Assembly: GCA_023402845.1 (NCBI GenBank)
Contig: JAEYFP010000041.1
Span: 1-64,000, forward strand
Reading direction: 5' to 3'
Length of the DNA stretch: 64,000 nt
Source: Bacillota bacterium
Lineage (GTDB): Bacteria > Bacillota > Clostridia > Lachnospirales > Lachnospiraceae
Below are positions 52,117-60,287 of the stretch, piece after piece; within the stretch, counting starts at the first letter, position 1; the number at the start of each line of letters is the position of its first letter. The translations under genes and the position numbers were made by a program. The notes beneath the pieces are model-generated. The model worked only from the letters and a program-made list of their open reading frames with translations. It was not told the DNA's origin and did no database searches.

Positions 52117-53739
52117 ATGGCTAAGGAAATTAAATACGGCGCAGAAGCAAGAAGCGCCTTGGAGTCTGGTGTTAATCAGCTGGCAAACACCGTAAGTGTA
52201 ACGCTTGGACCGAAGGGAAGGAACGTTGTTCTTGACAAGTCCTATGGTGCACCGCTCATTACTAACGATGGTGTGACAATCGCAAAGGAAATCGAGTTAG
52301 AGGATGCTTTTGAGAATATGGGCGCACAGCTCGTCAAAGAAGTTGCAACAAAGACAAACGATGTAGCCGGTGACGGTACGACGACAGCGACTGTTCTTGC
52401 ACAGGCAATGGTTAACGAAGGAATTAAGAACCTTGCAGCGGGTGCAAATCCGATTATCCTGAGAAAGGGTATGAAGAAAGCGACGGAAGTGGCTGTAGAG
52501 GCGATTGCAAAAATGTCCAGCAAGGTAGACGGCAAGAATCACATTGCAAGGGTTGCCGCAATTTCCGCAGGGGACGACGAGGTCGGCAATCTTGTGGCAG
52601 ACGCAATGGAGAAGGTATCTAAGGATGGCGTTATCACGATTGAAGAGAGCAAGACCATGCAGACCGAACTGGATTTAGTGGAAGGTATGCAGTTTGACAG
52701 AGGCTATGTTTCTGCTTATATGGCAACAGATATGGATAAGATGGAAGCAAATCTGGATAATCCGTATATTTTGATTACAGATAAAAAGATTTCAAACATT
52801 CAGGAGATCCTTCCGATTCTCGAGCAGATCGTACAGTCGGGTTCCAAGCTGCTGATCATTGCAGAGGACATTGAGGGTGAAGCATTGACGACACTGATTG
52901 TCAACAAGCTGCGCGGAACGTTCTCCGTAGTGGGCGTAAAGGCTCCGGGCTATGGTGACAGAAGAAAGGCTATGTTAGAGGATATTGCGATTTTGACAGG
53001 CGGTCAGGTTATTTCCGACGAGCTCGGTCTTGATTTGAAGGAAACGACGATGGAACAGCTCGGCCGTGCAAAATCAGTCAAGGTACAGAAGGAAAATACA
53101 ATCATCGTTGACGGCGAAGGCGAGAAGAAGGCAATTCAGGCAAGAGTTGCACAGATCAAAAATCAGATTGAGGAGACGACCTCTGACTTTGATAAGGAAA
53201 AGCTGCAGGAAAGACTTGCCAAGTTGGCTGGCGGCGTAGCTGTGATTCGTGTGGGTGCCGCTACCGAGACCGAGATGAAGGAAGCAAAGCTCCGTATGGA
53301 GGATGCGCTTGCAGCGACAAGAGCAGCCGTAGAGGAAGGTATTATTGCAGGCGGCGGTTCCGCATATATTCACGCCTCCAAAGAAGTTAAGAAGCTCACA
53401 GAGATACTTCACGGAGATGAGAAGACAGGTGTTAACATTATCCTGAAGGCATTGGAAGCACCTCTTTACCACATTGTGGCTAATGCGGGACTCGAAGGTG
53501 CCGTGATCATCAACAAGGTATATGAGTCCAAGGTTGGCATTGGCTTTGACGCATTGAAGGAAGAATATGTAGATATGGTCAAAGAAGGAATTCTTGACCC
53601 TGCCAAGGTAACAAGAAGTGCCTTGCAGAATGCAACAAGTGTTGCTTCTACATTGCTGACAACGGAAACAGTTGTTGCCAATATCAAAGAGGATGCTCCG
53701 GCAATGCCGGCAGGCGCAGGCGGAATGGGCATGATGTAA
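52117..53739 (+). CDS. groEL: Chaperonin GroEL
   Basis: The 540-residue Hsp60 subunit begins AKEIKYGAEARSALESGVNQ and has the ATP-binding GDGTTTATVLAQ block, LVEGMQFDRGYVS and the flexible GGMGMM C-terminus. It folds proteins in a double-ring cage capped by GroES. Control is by the CIRCE site upstream of groES. A terminator-like hairpin follows. Confidence 0.98.
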   Translation: MAKEIKYGAEARSALESGVNQLANTVSVTLGPKGRNVVLDKSYGAPLITNDGVTIAKEIELEDAFENMGAQLVKEVATKTNDVAGDGTTTATVLAQAMVNEGIKNLAAGANPIILRKGMKKATEVAVEAIAKMSSKVDGKNHIARVAAISAGDDEVGNLVADAMEKVSKDGVITIEESKTMQTELDLVEGMQFDRGYVSAYMATDMDKMEANLDNPYILITDKKISNIQEILPILEQIVQSGSKLLIIAEDIEGEALTTLIVNKLRGTFSVVGVKAPGYGDRRKAMLEDIAILTGGQVISDELGLDLKETTMEQLGRAKSVKVQKENTIIVDGEGEKKAIQARVAQIKNQIEETTSDFDKEKLQERLAKLAGGVAVIRVGAATETEMKEAKLRMEDALAATRAAVEEGIIAGGGSAYIHASKEVKKLTEILHGDEKTGVNIILKALEAPLYHIVANAGLEGAVIINKVYESKVGIGFDALKEEYVDMVKEGILDPAKVTRSALQNATSVASTLLTTETVVANIKEDAPAMPAGAGGMGMM

Positions 53740-53785
53740 GTTTGCAGTTGGATGATATGCATAAAAAATGTGATATGAATTAAAC

Positions 53786-53826
53786 AGACAGGACAGTTGA
53801 ATGATGCTTCAACTGTCCTGTCTTAA
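53786..53826 (+). terminator. Terminator of groESL
   Basis: A 16-bp perfect stem AGACAGGACAGTTGAA / TTCAACTGTCCTGTCT with loop TGATGC. Only TTAATG follows, so the T-run is weak. Confidence 0.7.
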
Positions 53827-53978
53827 TGTGAAATGAATATTATTCTGAAAGCTTAATCGAGGAAATAAGATCCTTTTTTTGAAAATATCAAATAATGCAT
53901 TTTCATAAAAGAAATTATGTAGTAAGATATAATAGTATGATTTTAGAAAAATATAATTAATTTAAGCAAGGAGGGCTT

Positions 53979-54665
53979 ATGCAATCCTTTCGTAAAGAAT
54001 TGAAGTTTTTATGCAATGATATGGATTTGATTAATATTGAAAACAGAATCAAAACGATTATGAAAAAGGATGAGCATCAAAACGGAGATTATTATAACAT
54101 CAGGAGTATTTACTTTGATAGTCCTACCAATACATGTTTTTTTGAAAATGCAGGGGGAATTGGCTCAAGAGATAAATATCGCATTCGTATTTATGACCGC
54201 AGCAGTCGGTTTATCAGAGCCGAGATAAAGAGCAAATTCCGTGATACAACTTCAAAGGTATCAGCTGCGTTGTCTTTGGGACAATTCGAGAATATCATGA
54301 AGCAGCAGAATCTCCGTTCCATAGTTGCGGAAAATGATGTTTTGGATCAATATGTTTCGGTATTGGCAGGAGCAGGCTACAGGCCGGTCACAATCGTAGA
54401 GTATGAACGGACGGCATATATCTATCAGCCATGCAATGTACGCGTTACTTTTGACAGGAATATTTCGGCAAGTATGCGGTTCGCTGATTTCTTTGAAACA
54501 GATATGGGTTCTATCCCAGCATTGCCGTCCGGTCAGCATATTCTTGAAATTAAATATGATGAATTTTTGCCGGATTATATTGCACAGCTTCTTAAAATAG
54601 GAAATATGAGAAGGACATCCTATTCAAAATATTATTATGCACGTTTATTAACAGGAGGTATTTGA
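53979..54665 (+). CDS. VTC-domain protein (polyphosphate polymerase-like)
   Basis: The 228-residue protein matches the VTC4-type tunnel fold. Conserved basic and acidic positions are seen in FRKELKFL, YNIRSIYFDS, DKYRIRIYD, FIRAEIKSK, VEYERTAYI, VRVTFDRNIS, HILEIKYDEFLPDYI and SYSKYYYAR. In yeast this fold makes polyphosphate from ATP at a membrane. Here it is co-transcribed with a DUF4956 membrane protein (1 base gap) and a CotH-like kinase, a trio I know from other Firmicutes but with no settled function. GGAGGG precedes the ATG. Confidence 0.9.
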   Translation: MQSFRKELKFLCNDMDLINIENRIKTIMKKDEHQNGDYYNIRSIYFDSPTNTCFFENAGGIGSRDKYRIRIYDRSSRFIRAEIKSKFRDTTSKVSAALSLGQFENIMKQQNLRSIVAENDVLDQYVSVLAGAGYRPVTIVEYERTAYIYQPCNVRVTFDRNISASMRFADFFETDMGSIPALPSGQHILEIKYDEFLPDYIAQLLKIGNMRRTSYSKYYYARLLTGGI

Positions 54666-54666
54666 C

Positions 54667-55341
54667 ATGACATTTAAGGATGCAATTAAAGAGTCGTTTC
54701 TTGAAGGCGTTTATAATTCCGATTTAACAATCACAAAAATATTAATTACACTTGCCGTTACATTTCTTATTTCATTTTACATATTCGCAATATATCGCTT
54801 GATTACTAAGAATGCATTTTACTCGAAAAACTTTAATATCTCCATGGCGGTAATATCAATTATCACTGCGGGTATTATCTTGGCAATGCAGTCAAGCCTT
54901 GTGATTTCGCTCGGCATGGTAGGTGCGCTTTCTATTGTCAGGTTCAGAACCGCAATTAAGGAACCGATGGATCTGCTTTTTTTATTTTGGTCTATTGGCA
55001 GCGGCATTATTTGCGGAGCGGGTCTTTATGAGATTGGAGTTGTGCTCGCCGCAGGAGTAACGGTTGCAATAGTAATTCTGCAATTGATACCGGAAGGAAG
55101 GGCATCCAAAATTCTTTTTATCAGCAGCGCCGATAAAGAAATAGAAAAGGAATTATTGGAGCCTTTAAAAAAGAATGCCCAATATTATAAAGTAAAATCT
55201 AGAAATATTACTGGTGCCGGAATAGATATTGTATATGAGATCAAGTCAAAAAATGATGCCGAACTGGTAGCGTCGGTATCTTCCATGCAGAAAATAAACA
55301 CCGTTTCATTGATTTTACATGACGGAGAATTTAGAGGATGA
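54667..55341 (+). CDS. DUF4956 membrane protein
   Basis: The 224-residue protein has four membrane helices (about 23-45, 55-75, 79-90 with the following loop, and 100-140) and a soluble C-terminal domain of about 80 residues. The loop LGMVGALSIVRFRTAIKEP is the family signature. DUF4956 proteins usually stand beside VTC-domain proteins and may form the membrane part of that enzyme. It begins 1 base after the VTC stop, with GGAGG inside the VTC 3' end. Confidence 0.9.
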   Translation: MTFKDAIKESFLEGVYNSDLTITKILITLAVTFLISFYIFAIYRLITKNAFYSKNFNISMAVISIITAGIILAMQSSLVISLGMVGALSIVRFRTAIKEPMDLLFLFWSIGSGIICGAGLYEIGVVLAAGVTVAIVILQLIPEGRASKILFISSADKEIEKELLEPLKKNAQYYKVKSRNITGAGIDIVYEIKSKNDAELVASVSSMQKINTVSLILHDGEFRG

Positions 55342-55347
55342 GGTACT

Positions 55348-56934
55348 TTGAAAAGAAAAATAGAGTTATTTGCGGCTTTAGCATGTTCGGTTTTGTTGAT
55401 ACTTGGATTTTTTTATCTTGAGGAATATGCGAAGAGCAGAAAGCAGATTCCTACAACGGGTATTACGCTTGAAGCTGTTGGTGATATCGGAGATTTTTGG
55501 ATTACAGTTCCTGCGGCAGAAAACGGAGGACTTTCTTGTGATATAAATGGTGTTTCTTTTGAAGATGACAATACTATTTATTTGATACTTCCCAAAGATG
55601 TTAATGATGGTGAACTTGTATATTATTTAAGAGATACCTATAATAATCATGTGACGAGGGTAGTCTCAAACTTTAATGACGGAGAAGTCATAATTGCAGA
55701 TAGAAAAATTGAGGCAGTCAAATCAGAACTGCCGATTATGTTTATAGAGGGTAATGATGATTACGGAACTTTTCAAGAACTCTTAAAGGCTGAAGATAAA
55801 CAGACTTATTTTTATGGTGATATGTATTTGAGTGTATCAAAGGAAGACGCAAGAAAGAATAACTGGGTGACTTCTTTTGCTACAAAAGAATATAATAAGG
55901 ACATTCCAGAGACAATGTCCCTGCATGCGCGAGGAAATGGTACATGGGCTGGCGGACGTAAAAAACCATTCGCTCTGCGACTGGAGCGTGCCGAAGATTT
56001 ACTTGGAATGGGGAAAAATAAAAAGTGGAATCTACTGGCTAATTCTCAGGATAAGACGTTGTTAAGAAATGATGTATTTTTTCAATTGGCCCAAAATATC
56101 GGAATGGAATTTGTTCCGCAGGCTGAAAATGTTGTTTTATATGTAGATGGAAATTATCAGGGCGTTTATCTTCTTACGACAAAAGTTGCTGTAGACAAAA
56201 ATAGAGTCAATTTATCCGTGGGAGATTTTTTGATTAATTGGGGAGCTCCTAATCCGGCACAGATCTTATATTACGACTCTGATACATGGTTTATGGATTC
56301 TGAAATTCCAAAACCACATGCGGAGCTGGTATGGCCGGAGGAAGATACGGATTTAGATTCCAAACAGGAAATTATCCAGAAGTTTATTTCCACAATAGAG
56401 AATACAAAGAGTAGCGAGTATTTAAATTATATGGATATGAAAAGTATGGTTCAATACTACTGGGTACAGGAGATAAGTATGAATTATGATGCTTTTTTCA
56501 GAAGTACCTACTCCTATTACCGTCAAAAAACAGGAAAGCTTTATATGGGGCCGATTTGGGATATGGATTTGACGCTGGGAACAATAAAGCCTAAACTGGG
56601 AGTTTCTTTTTCTGAACCGGAGGGTTGGAAGGTGAGGCAGCTAAGTTGGTACGCACCGCTTTTTGAGCATGAGGAATTTCGAGAGGCGGTGAGAGAAGCA
56701 TATTTTGAAGGCGGTATCAGAGATGAGATGCTTCGGCTGATTGATGTGATGGAAGCAGAAAAAGAGAGACTTTCTGTGGATGGGGAGATGAATTTTCGAT
56801 ATTGGACTAATGAAATTGTACAAAATACATTGCAGTATGACGATAAGACTTACGTAGGCCAGACGGATGAAGTGATTGATTTTTATAGGAAAAGAATAGA
56901 GTGGATTGATGAGCAGATGAAGCTGGATGAGTAA
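55348..56934 (+). CDS. CotH-kinase family protein, membrane-anchored
   Basis: The 528-residue protein has an N-terminal membrane anchor (about 6-24) and a CotH domain outside. Key blocks are RGNGTWAGGRKKPFALRL, KNKKWNLLANSQDKTLLRN (quoted in part), YQGVYLL and the metal-binding GPIWDMDLTLG. CotH enzymes are atypical kinases that phosphorylate spore-coat proteins; secreted relatives are of unknown target. The start is a TTG at 55348 with GAGG upstream, 6 bases after the DUF4956 stop. Pairing an exported kinase fold with a polyphosphate-synthase fold suggests phosphate chemistry at the cell surface. Confidence 0.9.
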   Translation: MKRKIELFAALACSVLLILGFFYLEEYAKSRKQIPTTGITLEAVGDIGDFWITVPAAENGGLSCDINGVSFEDDNTIYLILPKDVNDGELVYYLRDTYNNHVTRVVSNFNDGEVIIADRKIEAVKSELPIMFIEGNDDYGTFQELLKAEDKQTYFYGDMYLSVSKEDARKNNWVTSFATKEYNKDIPETMSLHARGNGTWAGGRKKPFALRLERAEDLLGMGKNKKWNLLANSQDKTLLRNDVFFQLAQNIGMEFVPQAENVVLYVDGNYQGVYLLTTKVAVDKNRVNLSVGDFLINWGAPNPAQILYYDSDTWFMDSEIPKPHAELVWPEEDTDLDSKQEIIQKFISTIENTKSSEYLNYMDMKSMVQYYWVQEISMNYDAFFRSTYSYYRQKTGKLYMGPIWDMDLTLGTIKPKLGVSFSEPEGWKVRQLSWYAPLFEHEEFREAVREAYFEGGIRDEMLRLIDVMEAEKERLSVDGEMNFRYWTNEIVQNTLQYDDKTYVGQTDEVIDFYRKRIEWIDEQMKLDE

Positions 56935-56970
56935 CTGATAATTTGGAATATCAGAAAGGCGGTATCTCAT

Positions 56971-58593
56971 ATGAAGAAAATATTTTTTGCATGCAAAAGG
57001 ATATGTTCCTGGGTTTTGCTCCTGGCTGTTTATCTGATTGACATTGCCTTTATTATATTAAAGGGCCGTGCGAGTCTGGATAGTGATATAGCATCCGAGA
57101 TGATTTTGGCGGATGTGCTCAACCGGGAAGGCGGGCTGGTATCAAATAACTGGTATTATTCGACTGAACTTCATATATTTACACACCAGCCTTTTTTGCA
57201 GTTCGGTCTTCTGTTATCTCCAAATGATTGGAATATTGCCAGGGCAATTGGAATGGCCATTATGCTTGGACTGGTGGCCGGTGTTTATCTCTTTTTTGCA
57301 TATGCCATGCGTGAAAAGATATCTAGAGGGGTCTGTTTTGCGGCGGCAGTGATCTGCCCGATTAGTTTTTGGTATATGAATCTGGTCACTTTTGGAGGTC
57401 ATTATCTATTATATATAATATTTATGTTATTGGGAGCGGCACTGATATTACGCTTCTGTTATGAGGGAGAAACGGCACCGTTTAAGCGTAAGTGCTGTCT
57501 TATTCTTTTATGTTTGATCGCGTTTTGTGGGGGACTGAGCGGAGTCCGGTATCTGATTAATTTCTATATTCCGCTTGTTGCTGCCGCTTTTTTTATATTG
57601 GTTTATCGTATTCACAGAGAACCGCAAAAACTCACAGCATTGAAATGTCAGGAATGGCAGTTATGCATTGCTGTAGTTTCGGCGACAATTTGCAATTTTA
57701 CGGCATATTTCTTTAATATAAAAATTTTAGCGCAGAAATATTCGTTTGAAAATATGACCAATCAATTCTGGGGAGAAATGCATATTACTGGGCTGTTGGA
57801 CGTATGGAGCGATTTTTTTAGTTTATTTGGTTTTCAAAATGATGGCTTTGCGAATTCATTATCTATGAATCAGACGAGCCCCGAGTTGTTTTCGGTACAG
57901 GGAATAATCAGTATATTTGGAATCGCGCTTGCATTGGCTGTTATTGTCTCGGCGGTCAGACTTTTGCAAAGATGGAAGAGCTTGACCTTTCAACAGCAGG
58001 TGTTGGTTCTGTTATTTTGGTGTATTCTGTTAATTGATGGTATAATTTTTGCATGGACAGACGGTTTTGAGTCCAATGTCACGTATTGGATCCCGACGGT
58101 TCCATTTGCATTTATGCTATTGGAAATTGAGTGTGAGACAGAGCATTTTTCTATTTCACACACGCGTGGAGCGTTAATGACCGGTTTTGCCATTTGTATT
58201 CTGTGTACAGGCTATGCGACCATGCGTGAATATCAGACAGAACCCCTGCGGGCAAATCCTAAATTGGACAGCATCAGTGAATGGCTAGTGGAAAATGGAT
58301 ATACGGAAGGCTATGCCACTTTTTGGTACAGCAATGTTTTAACGGTCTTGTCGGATGGTCAGCTTGAACTATGGACTGTTTATAATTTAGATGATAGGGC
58401 TGTACAAGGATGGCTGCAAAAGAAAGGACACCAAAATCCTCCTGAATCAGAGCGAATATTTGTGATTGCGGGGCCATATGATGAGCTTTCTGCATCTGAT
58501 TTATCCTATGATGATTTAGGGCAATCTGAAATTGTATACTCGGATGATGAATTTTCAATTGTTGAATTTGAACAATTGCATGAGGGAGAATAA
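56971..58593 (+). CDS. Multi-pass membrane protein, probable GT-C glycosyltransferase
   Basis: The 540-residue protein has about eleven membrane helices and a soluble C-terminal domain of about 130 residues. After the first helix, RASLDSDIASEMILAD places acidic residues where GT-C enzymes bind the donor phosphate. I do not recognise a defined family. It starts 36 bases after the CotH gene and precedes another GT-C gene by 14 bases, so all five genes from 53979 to 60287 are probably co-transcribed. Confidence 0.72.
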   Translation: MKKIFFACKRICSWVLLLAVYLIDIAFIILKGRASLDSDIASEMILADVLNREGGLVSNNWYYSTELHIFTHQPFLQFGLLLSPNDWNIARAIGMAIMLGLVAGVYLFFAYAMREKISRGVCFAAAVICPISFWYMNLVTFGGHYLLYIIFMLLGAALILRFCYEGETAPFKRKCCLILLCLIAFCGGLSGVRYLINFYIPLVAAAFFILVYRIHREPQKLTALKCQEWQLCIAVVSATICNFTAYFFNIKILAQKYSFENMTNQFWGEMHITGLLDVWSDFFSLFGFQNDGFANSLSMNQTSPELFSVQGIISIFGIALALAVIVSAVRLLQRWKSLTFQQQVLVLLFWCILLIDGIIFAWTDGFESNVTYWIPTVPFAFMLLEIECETEHFSISHTRGALMTGFAICILCTGYATMREYQTEPLRANPKLDSISEWLVENGYTEGYATFWYSNVLTVLSDGQLELWTVYNLDDRAVQGWLQKKGHQNPPESERIFVIAGPYDELSASDLSYDDLGQSEIVYSDDEFSIVEFEQLHEGE

Positions 58594-58607
58594 AAAGAGG
58601 AATAAGA

Positions 58608-60287
58608 ATGTATCGGTATTTTGCTTATGCGGCATCTTTATTAATGTGTGTATTTTGTATCCTTTCCTTGTTAAAAACATGGGGAAAAGGTACTGATCGG
58701 AAATTCGGAAGGCTTAAAGTCAATTTTTCAGGACTGGTATCCTTGGCGGATAAGTTCTATATTCCCATACTGCTTTTTATATTTGCAGTATTTCTGTTTT
58801 CAAGACTGGCGTTGCTTGATATTGTACCGGCTGGAATCCATATGGATGAACTTGGTATGGCATATGATGCAAAATGCCTTGCCTTGTATGGTACGGACAG
58901 GCATGGAATCAGATATCCCTTTTATTTACAGGCTTACGGCGGAGGACAAAGTGCGCTTTATGCCTATCTTGCTTCGGTCTGTATCAGGATATTTGGATAT
59001 TCTGTAAAGGTCATCCGATATCCTGCAGTAATTTGTGCGATTCCATGTTTTTTTGCTTCTTATTTTTTGATAAAAGAACTATTTGGAAGTAAAAGATGGG
59101 CTCTTTTAGGACCGATTATGGTGGCGATTACGCCTTATTTTATGATGTCGGAACGATGGGCACTGGACTGCAATCTGTTTTTAAGCTTTGTAACGGTGGC
59201 AGTCTATTTTTATTATAAAGCAATCAAATCAGAAAAAGTGAGATATTATCTGATTGCCGGCTTTGCATTTGGAATTACTTTGTATACCTATGTAATTTCC
59301 TATCTTGTGCTACCTCTGTTTTTGCTTTTTTCGACGTTATATATAATTTATGTCAAAAAATTTGATTTTAAGAAAACAATTGCTCTGGCCGTCCCTTTTG
59401 CGGTACTGGGTCTGCCGCTCTTATTGATGCAGCTGATCAATATGGGAATTTGTCCTGAGTTTTCTTTTTTATTCTCAGATTTCGGAAAACTGGAATGGTA
59501 TCGCGGCGGAGAATTTTCGGTTGCTAATATTGTAAAGAATCTGCCCTATACGGGAGTTCTCTTATTTGGAGGAGAGTGGCTGACCTATAATTCCTTTTAT
59601 GAATACGGTCCGCTTTATTTGTTTTCCGTCCCGCTGCTGATTTACGGAATTACCGTCAGTTTGAAAGATACCTGGTACTCTTTTAGGAAAAGACAATTTG
59701 ATAGTTCGGTATTCTTAATATTTTTCACCTTTCTGGCATGGTTTGTCTTTATGCTGATTGCTGATTTGAATATGTATAAAGCGAATGAAATATTTTTACC
59801 GTTTATTCTGTTCATTATTATTGGAATAAAAAATATCGGCGAACGGATGCAGCCGGCAGTACCTGTGATTTTGGCATGTTTTGCAGCTGCGTTTCTCTCT
59901 TTTTCAAATTTTTATTTTCGTTATCAAAACGTAGAATATGGGATGCATCCACTTTTTATCAGCACGGAGCTCGGAGATCTGATTACTTATGAGGAAGCTA
60001 TATATAATCCTGAAGGGAAGACCGTTTATATCGAGAGGGCCTATGAGCATCAGACGGCCAGCGATCTGATTGTGGGTCTGTATGGAAATGTGGAGCCAAA
60101 GGATTGGACTCAGGATGGCATTACACAGGGACATTTTGAGCAGCGTCTGCCGGAAGATATTGATCCTGACGAAGATGCAGTCTATATCATCGGACATAAT
60201 TGGGATTTTATTATCTCCTATATGATATCGGAATGGGGCTTTCAAGCAGACAATACGTATCCAAGCTATACGATCTTATATAAGTAG
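58608..60287 (+). CDS. GT39-like membrane glycosyltransferase
   Basis: The 559-residue protein has about twelve membrane helices. The first outer loop contains PAGIHMDELGMAYDAKCLALYGTD (quoted in part: GIHMDELGMAYDA), with the acidic pair typical of ArnT/PMT-type GT-C enzymes, followed by YGGGQSALYAYLA. The C-terminal 110 residues form a soluble domain. It likely uses a lipid-linked sugar on the outer face of the membrane. Its 3' end overlaps the convergent gene by 12 bases. Confidence 0.82.
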   Translation: MYRYFAYAASLLMCVFCILSLLKTWGKGTDRKFGRLKVNFSGLVSLADKFYIPILLFIFAVFLFSRLALLDIVPAGIHMDELGMAYDAKCLALYGTDRHGIRYPFYLQAYGGGQSALYAYLASVCIRIFGYSVKVIRYPAVICAIPCFFASYFLIKELFGSKRWALLGPIMVAITPYFMMSERWALDCNLFLSFVTVAVYFYYKAIKSEKVRYYLIAGFAFGITLYTYVISYLVLPLFLLFSTLYIIYVKKFDFKKTIALAVPFAVLGLPLLLMQLINMGICPEFSFLFSDFGKLEWYRGGEFSVANIVKNLPYTGVLLFGGEWLTYNSFYEYGPLYLFSVPLLIYGITVSLKDTWYSFRKRQFDSSVFLIFFTFLAWFVFMLIADLNMYKANEIFLPFILFIIIGIKNIGERMQPAVPVILACFAAAFLSFSNFYFRYQNVEYGMHPLFISTELGDLITYEEAIYNPEGKTVYIERAYEHQTASDLIVGLYGNVEPKDWTQDGITQGHFEQRLPEDIDPDEDAVYIIGHNWDFIISYMISEWGFQADNTYPSYTILYK

